Shown: positions 1-9,357, numbered from the stretch's first letter. The stretch: DNA of 64,000 nt from an uncultured Candidatus Saccharibacteria bacterium (GCA_937924995.1 CALEXY010000012.1:36988-100987), one strand, 5' to 3'. Made by a program: numbers and translations. Notes: generated from the sequence alone by a model not told the origin.

Positions 1-43
1 GCTAGTCGAGAAGTAAAATCAATGGAAAAAGCAGATTTGTCGA

Positions 44-1336
44 TTATTTGACAATGGCGAATTTATTTTTGCCACGCTTTAAAATAGCGAAGGAAGAAAT
101 TTGATAGGATGGGTCTTGAATTTTCTGATTATTTACAGAGATAGCATTACCTAAGATCAAAGTTTTAGCTTCAGAACGAGAGCTCACCAAACCAAGCTCA
201 ACGAGAGCGTCAATTAAATTAATTTCGCTGCCATCAAGATTCAAATGTGGCAGGAGGATAGTGATGCTTTCGATTTCCGATTCAGAAAGAGTCTCCACCT
301 TACGACCACCGAAGAGTAATTCAGTGAGAGTAATCACCGCGGCGGCAGAAGATTTACCGTGAACCACCTCGGTGGCACCACGAGCAAGGGCTTTTTGGGC
401 AATGCGAAGTTCGGGATGAACTTGATGCTCGGCAAGAATCTGATCAATTTCGTCTTTCGAAAGAACGGTGTAGATTTTAATCAAAGATTCGACTGCTTGG
501 TCGGACTGATTAAGCCAGAATTGATAAAAATCAAAGATAGAAGTGTAATTACCGGAACCATTATCCTGACTAGCGAGCCAGATAGCATTTCCCTCAGATT
601 TACCAAATTTACGACCAGTTACCGGATCAATGACGAGCGGGGTAGACCAAACATCGGCGCGACCACCTTCGAGGCGCTTAATCAGATGAACACCAGAGGA
701 AGCATTGCCGAATTGATCAGCGCCACAAAGTTGCAGATCAATGCCATAATGACGATAGAGATGAAGAAAATCATAACCCTGAATTAAAGAGTAAGAAAAT
801 TCCGCGTAAGAGATACCAGAGCCGCCTTCGCCGATACGGTTTTGGATAAATTTACGGTCGAGAAGCTGAGTCATGGAAAAGTTTTTCCCGACTTCACGCA
901 AAAAATCTAAGAAATTAATATTTTTAAACCAGTCATAGTTATCAACTAGGCGTAATTCATAGTGATCATTGTCTGGATCGCCGTCATTACGCGTATCAGC
1001 AGCACCATCAAAACTAATCACATTAGCCATTTGACGACGAATGCATTCCTTGTTGTGTGCAACTTCTTCGAGAGGCTTTAATTCACGTTCACCATTTTCC
1101 TTCGGGTCACCGATTTGGCCGGTAGCACCACCAACGAGAAGAGTTGGTTCATAACCGTGACGCACGAAACAGGCACACATCATAAGGGCGGCGAGATTGC
1201 CAATAGTTAAAGAGTCAGCTGAAGGGTCGGCGCCAAAATAAAACCTTTTATTTTCTTTTTCATCAAGTTCGGAAGGATTAGTAAAGCTATTTTCGGCGGC
1301 GAAACCACGCCAGATGAGTTCTTCGGATAATTTCAT
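44..1336 (-). CDS. tyrS: Tyrosyl-tRNA synthetase
   Basis: This class I synthetase of 430 residues charges tRNA-Tyr in the cytoplasm. The HIGH-type signature appears as PSADSLTIGN at residues 38-47, so the usual two histidines (LHIGH) are T and N here. The tyrosine-binding stretch CGADQFGN lies near residue 204 and the KMSKS-type loop is KFGKS at 243-247. A C-terminal S4-like RNA-binding domain covers about 365-425. Length and domain order are normal for bacterial TyrS. A TAAAAT box ends 6 nt before the ATG and there is no Shine-Dalgarno sequence, so the mRNA is probably leaderless. The gene is divergent from the penicillin-binding protein gene. Confidence 0.96.
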   Translation of the reverse strand: MKLSEELIWRGFAAENSFTNPSELDEKENKRFYFGADPSADSLTIGNLAALMMCACFVRHGYEPTLLVGGATGQIGDPKENGERELKPLEEVAHNKECIRRQMANVISFDGAADTRNDGDPDNDHYELRLVDNYDWFKNINFLDFLREVGKNFSMTQLLDRKFIQNRIGEGGSGISYAEFSYSLIQGYDFLHLYRHYGIDLQLCGADQFGNASSGVHLIKRLEGGRADVWSTPLVIDPVTGRKFGKSEGNAIWLASQDNGSGNYTSIFDFYQFWLNQSDQAVESLIKIYTVLSKDEIDQILAEHQVHPELRIAQKALARGATEVVHGKSSAAAVITLTELLFGGRKVETLSESEIESITILLPHLNLDGSEINLIDALVELGLVSSRSEAKTLILGNAISVNNQKIQDPSYQISSFAILKRGKNKFAIVK

Positions 1337-1342
1337 AAGTAT

Positions 1343-1348
1343 ATTTTA
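1343..1348 (-). promoter_or_regulatory. -10 box of tyrS (leaderless type)
   Basis: TAAAAT on the minus strand ends 6 nt upstream of the tyrS ATG, which places the expected transcription start at or beside the start codon. Confidence 0.6.
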
Positions 1349-1364
1349 ACATTTTTTCTTGTGT

Positions 1365-1370
1365 TATAAT
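1365..1370 (+). promoter_or_regulatory. -10 box of the penicillin-binding protein gene
   Basis: TATAAT lies 30 nt upstream of the GTG start. This leaves a short leader carrying the GGAGG Shine-Dalgarno sequence at 1391-1395. Confidence 0.6.
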
Positions 1371-1400
1371 TAAATTCTGAATAAATAAGTGGAGGACTGC

Positions 1401-4400
1401 GTGACAGACTCAAAATCCAATTCAAAAAGTGCGAACATAAAAAATAATTCTAAACAAACTGCGGCGAATAAAACTAATTCCATGCACGAATTTTTGTTGA
1501 ATAAAAATTCTTCTCGTTTTATAACGAATAAACAACCTGTTAAGCTGGTTTCTCCAGGCGAAAAACTACGTCAACCGATGAAGCGTGAAGCTACGCCGAT
1601 GAAACAATATTTAACGACTCGTGAAGAAAAAATTTTTACTAATAATAGAGAGAAAAAGCTTCCAATAGGTGGGATATCCAACCTAAAAAACGAGACTAAA
1701 TTACGCGAGGAGAATACCCCAAAACCAACAGAAAATGCTACAATAAAAGTACAAAGCAATAATGTTAATTTAGTTACAGAATCCAAGGAAATGAATAAAA
1801 CTTCGGCAAAAAATAGCAAGGATAAACCAAAGGCACCAAAAAAATCACCTTTTATGAAGAGTGATCGTAAGATGAATGTCTACTCTAGCTTGGTTTACAA
1901 AAACAAAATGAAGCAGGAAGCTAAGGCAAGACGTGAAGCAGAAGAATTAGCCAAACTGCCAAAAGAACCAGTAAAGCGCTTCTTTGCTAAACTTGCGCCA
2001 AAACGCGTAATTCGCAATCTCTTCTCGAAGAAGGGTTTGTTTATGCTTTTGAAGCTTGGGGCAGCCATGTTCCTCATTGCAATCATTGCGATTGGTGGTT
2101 TATTCCTCTATTTCAAGAAGGACCTAGATGAGATTCGCCTTGATCAAATGAAAGTAACCGGTACAGTAAACACCTATTTGGACCGCAATGGACAGACTCT
2201 TTGGGAAGATAAAGGTGACGGTGATTATCGTCTGGTGGTGGAAGGAGATAATATTTCTACCTATATGCGCCAAGCGACGGTAGCCATTGAGGACCGCGAC
2301 TTTTATAACCACCCAGGTGTAAATTTCTCAGCATTGATTCGTGCAGCGCTTTCAACCGTGACTGGACGTGGCGTGCAAGGTGGTTCGACTTTGACTCAGC
2401 AGCTAATTAAGCAGGTTTATTTTGCAGACGAAGCTGGCAACCGTACGGTTTCTGGCTTACCTCGTAAGATTAAGGAAATGATTTTGGCGCTCGAGGTCGA
2501 GAAGATGTATTCGAAAGAGCAAATCATTACCATGTATCTCAATGAATCGCCTTATGGTGGTCGTCGTAACGGGGTAGAAAGTGCGGCACAAGCTTATTTC
2601 AAAAAATCAGCCAAAGATTTGACCCTCGGTGAATCAGCATTGCTCGCTTCAATTCCGAATAACCCGACTTTACTTAGCCCATATAATACTGCTTACAATA
2701 AATCCCTGATTGAACGTCAACACAAGACTCTCGACGTGATGGTAAAGATGGGGTATATCACTGAAGAGCAAGCTAAAGCGGCCAAAGAAGAAAAAGTTCT
2801 TGAGTCGATCCAGCCAGAATCTAGCCGTTATACTGACATTAAGGCTCCTCATTTCGTGCTTGAAGTGAAGCGCCAGCTAGAGGAAAAATATGGCGTGAAG
2901 ACGATGCGCGCAGGTGGTTTCACGATCAAGACCAGCCTAGATCTGAAGGCTCAGGAATATGCGGAGAAGGCAGTAGCTAACGGTTCTGCATTGATGTACC
3001 AAAATGGCAGTGACAATATTTCACTCTCTTCTGTCGATGTGGAAACCGGACAAGTGATTGCAATGGTAGGTTCTGCTGACTGGAACAAACCGGTCTATGG
3101 CGAAGTAAACGCTTCCACTTCACTACTCGAACCAGGTTCATCAATTAAGCCAATTTTGGACTACGCTCCACTCTTCAAACAGCGTGAAGGGGTGAACTAT
3201 GGTGCTGGTTCGATTTTGAAAGATGAAAATATCGACAATTTCTATTGTGCGGGTTTCACTGGTAACTGTAAACTTCGTAACTACACGGGCGCCTTCTATG
3301 GCAATACTTCCATTCGCAAAGCCTTGGCCAACTCTTTGAATATTCCAGCGGTAAAAGCCCTCTACATCAACGGTATCGAAGATAGCATTAAGACTGCACA
3401 TGATTTAGGTGACATATCATATTGTACGGATACTTCTGGTGGCCTCTCGATCGCGATTGGTTCGGGTTGTACCGTTAAACTGATTGAGCACGCGAATACT
3501 TATGCTTCCCTGGCTCGTGGTGGTGTATATAAACCACTTTCATACATCCTAGAAGTCAAAAACGGTTCAGGTGATGTACTCGAAAAATGGGAAGATACCT
3601 CTGGTAATCGTGTACTTGACTCCCAGGTCGCTTACATGGTTTCTGACATTCTCAGTGACACCTCTGCTCGCTCAATGGTCTTCGGGAGCTTAGGTGCGTC
3701 ATTCGGTTTTGTGGTGCCTGGAGTTTGGACTGCGACCAAAACCGGTACAACCACAACTAATGTTTCGACCGTAACGAAAGACTCTCTCATTGCCTCTTAT
3801 TCACCAGTGGTTGCAACAGTGGTCTGGAATGGTAACCACGATGGCCGCGGTTTAACGAACTCTTCAAACACAGTCGTGCGTCGCGTAGCCAATGACTACA
3901 TGGAGCCTGTACATAAGGATGTTTATGCCAATGCCGGCAAGTGGAAGTCTGGAGACAAGATCCAAAAACCAGCTGGAATTCAAACGCTTACCGTAAGTGG
4001 AATTACTGATATTTTCCCAAGTTGGTTCAATAATAAGACCTCGGGTGCTCAGACTGAAAAAATGAAGTTTAACCGCATCAACAAACACAAAGCTTCTGAT
4101 TGTACTGACCCAAGCTTAATCGAAGAAGTAGATATCAGCTTTACCATTGACCCAATTTCGAAGAATAAGAGCTTTGCCAAATCTGCTGACGGCTATGACC
4201 CATTCACCACAGATGACTGTTCCTATCGTGCACCTACGGTAAGGATTAAAAATAGTACGATTAACAGTGGCTCGGTACTGAAGTTTGAAGCAAAAGCAGG
4301 TTCTGAACAATTAGACAGCTACACGGTTTCCGTAGATGGCACAGTAGTAGCTTCTGGAACCGCCCAAGCTGGCGACAATACTACAACCTACACAATGACC

Positions 4401-4475
4401 GGAAGTGAAACTTCTATCGTAGTAACATTAAAAGATAGCGCTGGTAGCACCGTTACTAGTAAATTAGGCTCATAA
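1401..4475 (+). CDS. Class A penicillin-binding protein (transglycosylase/transpeptidase)
   Basis: This bifunctional enzyme polymerises and cross-links peptidoglycan outside the membrane. The start chosen is GTG at 1401, because GGAGG sits 5 nt upstream; an in-frame GTG at 1389 would place that motif inside the gene. The product is about 1024 residues. A long Lys/Asn-rich cytoplasmic tail of about 210 residues comes before one membrane segment (about 214-238). The GT51 motifs follow: EDRDFYNHPG, GGSTLTQQL and the KMYSKEQIITMYLNE block. The transpeptidase has SSIK (Ser near 580), NSLN as the SxN motif, and KTGT near 780. The C-terminus is Ser/Thr-rich and Ig-like. The tail is much longer than in typical PBP1A; its role is unknown. 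Confidence 0.93.
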   Translation: MTDSKSNSKSANIKNNSKQTAANKTNSMHEFLLNKNSSRFITNKQPVKLVSPGEKLRQPMKREATPMKQYLTTREEKIFTNNREKKLPIGGISNLKNETKLREENTPKPTENATIKVQSNNVNLVTESKEMNKTSAKNSKDKPKAPKKSPFMKSDRKMNVYSSLVYKNKMKQEAKARREAEELAKLPKEPVKRFFAKLAPKRVIRNLFSKKGLFMLLKLGAAMFLIAIIAIGGLFLYFKKDLDEIRLDQMKVTGTVNTYLDRNGQTLWEDKGDGDYRLVVEGDNISTYMRQATVAIEDRDFYNHPGVNFSALIRAALSTVTGRGVQGGSTLTQQLIKQVYFADEAGNRTVSGLPRKIKEMILALEVEKMYSKEQIITMYLNESPYGGRRNGVESAAQAYFKKSAKDLTLGESALLASIPNNPTLLSPYNTAYNKSLIERQHKTLDVMVKMGYITEEQAKAAKEEKVLESIQPESSRYTDIKAPHFVLEVKRQLEEKYGVKTMRAGGFTIKTSLDLKAQEYAEKAVANGSALMYQNGSDNISLSSVDVETGQVIAMVGSADWNKPVYGEVNASTSLLEPGSSIKPILDYAPLFKQREGVNYGAGSILKDENIDNFYCAGFTGNCKLRNYTGAFYGNTSIRKALANSLNIPAVKALYINGIEDSIKTAHDLGDISYCTDTSGGLSIAIGSGCTVKLIEHANTYASLARGGVYKPLSYILEVKNGSGDVLEKWEDTSGNRVLDSQVAYMVSDILSDTSARSMVFGSLGASFGFVVPGVWTATKTGTTTTNVSTVTKDSLIASYSPVVATVVWNGNHDGRGLTNSSNTVVRRVANDYMEPVHKDVYANAGKWKSGDKIQKPAGIQTLTVSGITDIFPSWFNNKTSGAQTEKMKFNRINKHKASDCTDPSLIEEVDISFTIDPISKNKSFAKSADGYDPFTTDDCSYRAPTVRIKNSTINSGSVLKFEAKAGSEQLDSYTVSVDGTVVASGTAQAGDNTTTYTMTGSETSIVVTLKDSAGSTVTSKLGS

Positions 4476-4496
4476 ACTGAGTTTAAATTTAATAAA

Positions 4497-4525
4497 TTCT
4501 AGCTCCATTTATTATGGAGCTAGAA
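4497..4525 (+). terminator. Hairpin after the PBP gene
   Basis: Perfect 12-bp inverted arms (TTCTAGCTCCAT and its complement) enclose a 5-nt loop. The following T-run is weak, so this may be a terminator or an mRNA 3'-end structure. Confidence 0.55.
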
Positions 4526-4667
4526 CCTTTAGGCAGAAATTATGAAATTTCTGGATAGTAAAAATTACATAAGATTTTTTGGTATTATTTCTTAATCGGT
4601 GATACAATAGCTTCGGATACCGAGGGGGATGTGCTTAGATATTTTTTAACATAATAAGAAAGGTTTT

Positions 4668-5402
4668 ATGGAAATTATTTCTTTAATCATTCATGGCCTC
4701 ATCTTAATTGAAACTAGCTTTCTTGCATACCGTTCTTTCAAGAAGAGCTTTAATTATTTTGGCCAAAAACGAAAAATTTATGTCGACTCATCGGCTTTGA
4801 TGGATGGACGCGTACTAAAAGTGGCACAAACTGGATTCTTAGGCGGGATTTTAATTATCCCACGTAGTGTAATCCATGAGATGCAGTTATTAGCCGATGG
4901 GAAAGATAGCGAAAAACGCACGCGAGCAAGATTCGGGCTAGATGTGGTCTCAGAACTTGAGCGTATCCCTTCGACTGATGTAGTAATTCTGAAGGACGAA
5001 CTGGATCGTACGCCAGTAGACGAAAGACTTTTGCAACTAGCTGAAGAAAATCACGGCTCGATTATGACGATTGATTACAATCTTGGCAAGGTAGCTTCGA
5101 CGATGAATATTGATGTTCTCAACATTAATGAGCTTGTAGTGGAACTACGCTCTGAATATCTACCAGGTGAATGTTTTACTTTGAAGATTACTAGTACTGG
5201 TAGTAATCCAAAACAAGGTGTAGGCTATCTTCCAGACGGCATGATGGTGGTAGTAGATAATGCCAGCGATAAAATTGGCGATTCAGTGGATGTAATGTTT
5301 GAAAAATTCCTGCAAACTAATTCTGGGCGCATGATGTTTGCTAAGCTAGCACCAGAAAAACAGAAAAAAATGCGCAAGCCGTTCCTAAAGAAGAAGTCAT
5401 AA
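4668..5402 (+). CDS. Membrane-anchored PIN-TRAM domain protein (YacL-like)
   Basis: The protein has 244 residues: an N-terminal hydrophobic stretch (about 1-25), a PIN nuclease-type domain starting at YVDSSALMDGRV (near 38-49), and a C-terminal TRAM-like beta domain (about 165-225) ending in a basic tail. This matches the PIN/TRAM family of Bacillus YacL, which usually has several N-terminal membrane helices; here only one is visible. The acidic residues typical of PIN active sites are present (D in YVDSS, E in HEM, D in TIDYN). A ribonuclease role is inferred from the family. GAAAGG is the ribosome-binding site. A hairpin terminator follows directly. Confidence 0.82.
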   Translation: MEIISLIIHGLILIETSFLAYRSFKKSFNYFGQKRKIYVDSSALMDGRVLKVAQTGFLGGILIIPRSVIHEMQLLADGKDSEKRTRARFGLDVVSELERIPSTDVVILKDELDRTPVDERLLQLAEENHGSIMTIDYNLGKVASTMNIDVLNINELVVELRSEYLPGECFTLKITSTGSNPKQGVGYLPDGMMVVVDNASDKIGDSVDVMFEKFLQTNSGRMMFAKLAPEKQKKMRKPFLKKKS

Positions 5403-5408
5403 AAATAT

Positions 5409-5433
5409 CTCCCCGAAGTGGGGGTTATTTTTT
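5409..5433 (+). terminator. Terminator after the PIN-TRAM gene
   Basis: A short C4/G4 hairpin is followed by TTATTTTTT just after the stop codon. Confidence 0.6.
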
Positions 5434-5500
5434 AGTTTGCGATTGGTGCTATATTTGTGATCAATATTATATTTGCGATTAATGCCGTATTTTTATAGTT

Positions 5501-6676
5501 TTACGCTTGGTCCTCACCGTGCTCCAGGGCGTAAGCCATACGGCTATCAATCTCGGATTGATACTTATCAATCAAGCTTGTGGCTTTTTCGTTTTTTACT
5601 ACATCAAGCATAAGGTGGAAGCGAGAGGTTTGATTCATGGCTAGCATAGCAAATGGTGTGACGGTGCTTCCCTGTTCCTGGTAACCATGAGCGAAAATGC
5701 GTTTCGGATTGATATAGTTAGCTAAAATATTTTTTAAATCGTGTGGATAGCCGTGGAAGTTAGCAATGATTTTTGCACTGGAGCCAAACATCTGATTAAA
5801 TTCCGAGCTTGAAAGCGCCTGGTCGGCAAAACCAATACCGGCGTAAGTAAGCGCCGAAATATAAGCGAGACCAATCTTTAAGTTTGGAAGATCTTGCTGA
5901 AGTTGCTTCACTGCCTGATAGGATTCGTAAAAACTAATATCGCCAGCCGCGACAAAAATATAACTGTACTCCGGAATTTCTGAAGCATCGAGAACTTGAA
6001 GTGAAGTGCCAAGTTTTGCAGTGTCGAAGAAACAAATGCCTTGCTTAAAACAAAGTTCAGCTTGTTTTTCGTTCAGGAAGACTGGCTGGTCGGTCTTATT
6101 TAAAGTAACTAAATTGACTTGATTTTGGCGTTCGAATAGATAATTAAAACACGGTTTTACACATTCAGCGTCGAGCGGGAAGAGACAAGAAACATGATGA
6201 CCGGGGCGAGCGAGCAAAGCGGAAAGAAGGATTGGGGATTGATGAGAAAAACCATTATGATCCTGACGCCAACAGGTGCTGGTACTGAGAAGATTAGCGG
6301 ACGGATAAGACTTTTGCCAAGAGACGGTTTCGGCCTGTTCGAGAAACTTTAGATGTTGAACAATTTGCGAAAGGATGATTGAAAAGAAAGCCTCATAGCT
6401 GGTCATAAGAGCATCTTTTCCGGTCATTAAGTGGCCGACCATAGTAGAAAAGAGTACATTTTCCGAAAGAAGTTCGATAATACGGCCAGTGGCAGATTCT
6501 GGCATATCCCATTTTTCGATAGCTAAATCGCCCCAGGCGCGAGTGGTCTGGTCATATACAGCATCGACTTTATTACTAGTGGTTTCATCAGGAGAAAAGA
6601 GGTAAAAATCTGGGTCGCTTTGCATTTTCTCAGAAAGCAAAGCACCAAAAGCCTTGGCGGGAGATTTAGTTTTCAT
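5501..6676 (-). CDS. xfp: Phosphoketolase, C-terminal half as a separate polypeptide
   Basis: This 391-residue protein matches the second half of xylulose-5-phosphate/fructose-6-phosphate phosphoketolase, the ThDP enzyme that makes acetyl phosphate. Visible motifs are FSPDETTSNK, a degenerate SE...LMTGKDALM...YEAF block, and WRQDHNGFSHQSP, whose histidines belong to the active site in the intact enzyme. Its ATG lies inside the 3' end of the upstream half (11-nt overlap in another frame), and an in-frame stop occurs two codons before the ATG. It cannot be read as a longer ORF. The linker seen in full-length enzymes, including the NPHANGG region, is absent from both ORFs. It probably forms a heteromer with the N-terminal half. 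Confidence 0.88.
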   Translation of the reverse strand: MKTKSPAKAFGALLSEKMQSDPDFYLFSPDETTSNKVDAVYDQTTRAWGDLAIEKWDMPESATGRIIELLSENVLFSTMVGHLMTGKDALMTSYEAFFSIILSQIVQHLKFLEQAETVSWQKSYPSANLLSTSTCWRQDHNGFSHQSPILLSALLARPGHHVSCLFPLDAECVKPCFNYLFERQNQVNLVTLNKTDQPVFLNEKQAELCFKQGICFFDTAKLGTSLQVLDASEIPEYSYIFVAAGDISFYESYQAVKQLQQDLPNLKIGLAYISALTYAGIGFADQALSSSEFNQMFGSSAKIIANFHGYPHDLKNILANYINPKRIFAHGYQEQGSTVTPFAMLAMNQTSRFHLMLDVVKNEKATSLIDKYQSEIDSRMAYALEHGEDQA

Positions 6677-7727
6677 GAGTCAAAAATCCTTTCTCTTGAT
6701 CAAATAGTTCATTAAAACGATAAGTTTTAAGCCATTTTTCGAGCATCTTAAGCTCAGTTTCATTAGTCTTGGCATTAGGAAGTGGTACTTGATGGGATTT
6801 AAAATTATCACGTACTTTCATACCTTCGGCTTGGCGAGGACCAGTGAGACCTTTTTCAGAGGCAAAGATAATGAACGGCGGGTTATCGGTAGTTTCAGCC
6901 TGGAAAAGAGCATTTAAAAGATTTTCTAAGAGATTTTTTTGTAATTTTTCATCAAGTTCAGGAGTAAAATTGGCGGAGGTATTAAATTTTTTGCCAAATT
7001 CTTCGTAGGTTTCTGAAAGCGTTTCCTTGACTAGAATTGGCGTATAACCGAAACCTCTGATTAGCTCTTTTAATTCATGCTCGGAACGGCGACTGGCGAC
7101 GGTTGGGGCGGAAATTTTATAACCATTGAGATGCAAGATTGGCAAAACCCGACCATTTGATTCGCTAAGCAGTAGACGATTGAGATTAAGACTACCGAGC
7201 ATGGTAGCGGTTTCAAATTCACCATCACCAATGAGGGCAACGGTGGTGTGTCCTGGACGATTCAAAACCGAGCCATAAGCCGTGGCGAGTGAATAGCCGA
7301 GTTCACCACCTTCACAAATCACTCCTGGAGTGACTGGGCTGGCATGAGACGGAAAACCACCAATGCGAGAAAACATCTTGGAAATAATCTTAAGTCCAGC
7401 ATAATCACGCGAGAGCGTAGGATCAACCTTGGCCAATTCCCCATCGTAGAAAAGATTGGCCTGGAGGGCAGGAAAACCGTGACCTGGGCCCAAAACAAAG
7501 GTAAAATCACGCTGACCAAAATAAGCCCTTAGCGCAGCGTAAACCAGATTAATCCCTGGACAAGTACCCCAGTGACCGAGCAAACGTGGTTTAATGTCGG
7601 CTGGCTTCAAGGGGGATTCTAAGAGAAAATTATCTTGCAGGAAGATTTGGGCAACCGTCAAATAATTACAAATGCGGACCCTAGCTAATAAATTGTCTAA
7701 ATCAATAAAGCGCTCACCACTATACAT
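6666..7727 (-). CDS. xfp: Phosphoketolase, N-terminal half as a separate polypeptide
   Basis: This 353-residue protein carries the N-terminal ThDP (pyrophosphate-binding) domain of phosphoketolase. Highly conserved motifs are KPRLLGHWGT, VLGPGHGFPA, GGFPSHASPVTPG, EGGELGYSLATAYG, GDGEFET, LHLNGYKI and the late FKSHQVPLP histidine motif. It ends soon after the YRFNELFD segment, where full-length enzymes continue through a linker into the second domain. The start is an ATG with a TATAAT box 7 nt upstream, so the transcript is probably leaderless. The downstream half overlaps by 11 nt, which suggests translational coupling. With pgk and pyk, this gives the window enzymes for substrate-level phosphorylation. 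Confidence 0.92.
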   Translation of the reverse strand: MYSGERFIDLDNLLARVRICNYLTVAQIFLQDNFLLESPLKPADIKPRLLGHWGTCPGINLVYAALRAYFGQRDFTFVLGPGHGFPALQANLFYDGELAKVDPTLSRDYAGLKIISKMFSRIGGFPSHASPVTPGVICEGGELGYSLATAYGSVLNRPGHTTVALIGDGEFETATMLGSLNLNRLLLSESNGRVLPILHLNGYKISAPTVASRRSEHELKELIRGFGYTPILVKETLSETYEEFGKKFNTSANFTPELDEKLQKNLLENLLNALFQAETTDNPPFIIFASEKGLTGPRQAEGMKVRDNFKSHQVPLPNAKTNETELKMLEKWLKTYRFNELFDQEKGFLTHEN

Positions 7728-7734
7728 ATAAAAT

Positions 7735-7740
7735 ATTATA
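7735..7740 (-). promoter_or_regulatory. -10 box of the phosphoketolase operon
   Basis: TATAAT on the minus strand ends 7 nt before the ATG. Confidence 0.55.
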
Positions 7741-7759
7741 GCATAAGCGTTAAGAGATT

Positions 7760-7865
7760 TTTTGGCGCAAAAAATTGAGCCGGGCAGAAGTGCGACTCAA
7801 AGACACAGATCAAAGGCGCGGCTCAAAGAAAATGGATCAAAGGTACAGCTCAATATTTTTTCTAA
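7760..7865. repeat. Short degenerate repeats between grpE and the phosphoketolase genes
   Basis: The intergenic stretch has several imperfect copies of a motif like ATCAAAGGYRCRGCTCAA and ends in a T-run. It may act as a terminator region for grpE. No gene is seen. Confidence 0.4.
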
Positions 7866-7870
7866 ATGTT

Positions 7871-8428
7871 TTAGGCCTGGTGAGTAACTTTAACCATGGC
7901 AGTACGTAAAACTTCACCTTGATAAAGATAACCTGGAATCAGCTCTTCAGCGATAACCTCCTGATCACCCTCGCCTTCCTCCATAGAGATAGCATTGTGA
8001 AGCTCTGGATTGAAGATCGTGCCTGGATTGGCATCGATTTTTTCGAGACCAAGGGACTTCATAGTTTTTTCAAGAGTTTTTTGGACTGGAGAAAGCGCCT
8101 CTGAGTGAGCAAAAATGGCACGGCCCATATCGTCAATCAAGGGGAGAAATTTTAAAATCGTGCTATGAGTAGCAGTTTTTTTGGCCTGTTCGCGTTGCAT
8201 TTCAACTTGCTTGCGGAAGTTTTCAAAATCCGCACGCGTACGCTGGAGATCGAGCAAAAATTCAGCATTTTGCTGCTTTAGGTTGGCGAACTCGGCGGAG
8301 ATAGGATCAGCAGATTGATCAAGATTGTCAGAAAAATTAACTTCCGGGCTAGCTTGATTAAGATTCTCAGCTTCAGAATTTTCGAAATTAAAATTTGACT
8401 GATTAGTTTCTTCTTGTGATTTTGACAT
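7871..8428 (-). CDS. grpE: Nucleotide exchange factor GrpE
   Basis: This 185-residue co-chaperone releases ADP from DnaK. It has an acidic, Asn-rich N-terminus, a long helix/coiled coil (about 45-100) and the C-terminal beta domain. The GrpE signature region includes FLPLIDDMGRAI, NPGTIFNPELHNAI and LIPGYLYQGEVLRTAMVKV. It lies 9 nt downstream of hrcA, in the classical hrcA-grpE order. No dnaK or dnaJ follows; phosphoketolase genes do. The partner chaperone must be encoded outside this window. Expression is probably controlled by the CIRCE site upstream of hrcA. Confidence 0.93.
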   Translation of the reverse strand: MSKSQEETNQSNFNFENSEAENLNQASPEVNFSDNLDQSADPISAEFANLKQQNAEFLLDLQRTRADFENFRKQVEMQREQAKKTATHSTILKFLPLIDDMGRAIFAHSEALSPVQKTLEKTMKSLGLEKIDANPGTIFNPELHNAISMEEGEGDQEVIAEELIPGYLYQGEVLRTAMVKVTHQA

Positions 8429-8437
8429 ATTTTCTCC

Positions 8438-9334
8438 TTACAAAGTATTTTCCAAATAGCGACCAGCATGGCGGACTAGGCTCATGATTTTAGCATAATT
8501 TTGGCGGGTAGGGCCCAGAACGCCAATATAACTATCATCAGAGTACGGCGAACGGAATTTACTGATAATGAGCGAAGCATCAGAATTCTTGCCGATAGGA
8601 TTTTCGTGGCCGATGAAGATATTCAGTGGTTCACCTGGTTTGGCCTCATGAAGCCACGGTTCGAGATTATCAAGCAGTTTCGATACGGCCTGGATGCGTT
8701 CATAATCAACAAATTCTGGCTGAGAAAAGAGCTTGGAAATTCCAGAATAGTAAAGCTGGTTACCGATGGTGGCAAGACCGAGATTACCCGTCAACTCAAC
8801 CAACATATCGACGGCTGAACGAATGGCAAAATCAGCACGTTCCTGAGCGTTAATACGAACTTCTAGGGCGTGGAGACTGCGGCGGCCTTCGTTTTCTTCT
8901 CCACTGCCGAGAGCCTTAAGGGGAGAAAGATTGAGCCAACGATTAAAAATCGAATCAATAATTTCGAAAGTTTCTGCCGAATCTTCAACTCCCAATATTG
9001 AGTTTGAAGTCGATTTTTCCGACTCAGACTCGGAAGAGCTAGATTCCTGTGTATCAGCTTCCATGCAATTTCCCAGATGAGAATTGGATGAAAGTGAATT
9101 TACATAATAGCGGTAACCATAATCGGTTGGGATACGGCCGGCAGAAGTATGAGGCGAGGTGATATAGCCCAGCTCCTCGAGGCGTGCCATTTCCGAACGG
9201 ATCGTGGCGGAAGAAACATTGAATAATTTAGCTAAAGTAACACTGCCAACAGGGGTGGCAACATCAGCATACTCCTCGATAATGGCGAAGAGGATGAGTT
9301 TTTGACGTTCTGTGAGTTTAATTTCGTTATTCAT
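8438..9334 (-). CDS. hrcA: Heat-inducible transcription repressor HrcA
   Basis: HrcA represses heat-shock operons by binding CIRCE operators. The product is 298 residues from the ATG at 9334. A longer in-frame start at 9364 would lie inside the CIRCE element and upstream of the -10 box, so it was rejected. The N-terminal winged helix reads LTERQKLILFAIIEEY, then SVTLAKLFNVSSATIRSEMARLEELGYI and SPHTSAGRIPTDYGYRYYV, all typical. The middle carries a Ser/Glu-rich insertion (about residues 90-120), and the C-terminal ligand-like domain ends with GVLGPTRQNYAKIMSLV. It is autoregulated by the CIRCE at 9358-9384 and presumably regulates the clpC operon at 26.2 kb. Confidence 0.95.
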   Translation of the reverse strand: MNNEIKLTERQKLILFAIIEEYADVATPVGSVTLAKLFNVSSATIRSEMARLEELGYITSPHTSAGRIPTDYGYRYYVNSLSSNSHLGNCMEADTQESSSSESESEKSTSNSILGVEDSAETFEIIDSIFNRWLNLSPLKALGSGEENEGRRSLHALEVRINAQERADFAIRSAVDMLVELTGNLGLATIGNQLYYSGISKLFSQPEFVDYERIQAVSKLLDNLEPWLHEAKPGEPLNIFIGHENPIGKNSDASLIISKFRSPYSDDSYIGVLGPTRQNYAKIMSLVRHAGRYLENTL

Positions 9335-9347
9335 AATTAATGATTTA

Positions 9348-9353
9348 ATTATA
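9348..9353 (-). promoter_or_regulatory. -10 box of hrcA-grpE
   Basis: TATAAT on the minus strand lies 13 nt upstream of the hrcA ATG and directly downstream of the CIRCE operator. Confidence 0.6.
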
Positions 9354-9357
9354 GCAC

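Noticed and set aside
1..43. Possible start of another feature at the left edge
   Set aside because: Only 43 bases lie before the tyrS stop codon, and no terminator or gene end can be supported.
6660..6690. Simple frameshift or sequencing error in the phosphoketolase gene
   Set aside because: The inter-domain linker expected in a full-length enzyme is missing from both frames, so one inserted or deleted base would not restore a normal protein.
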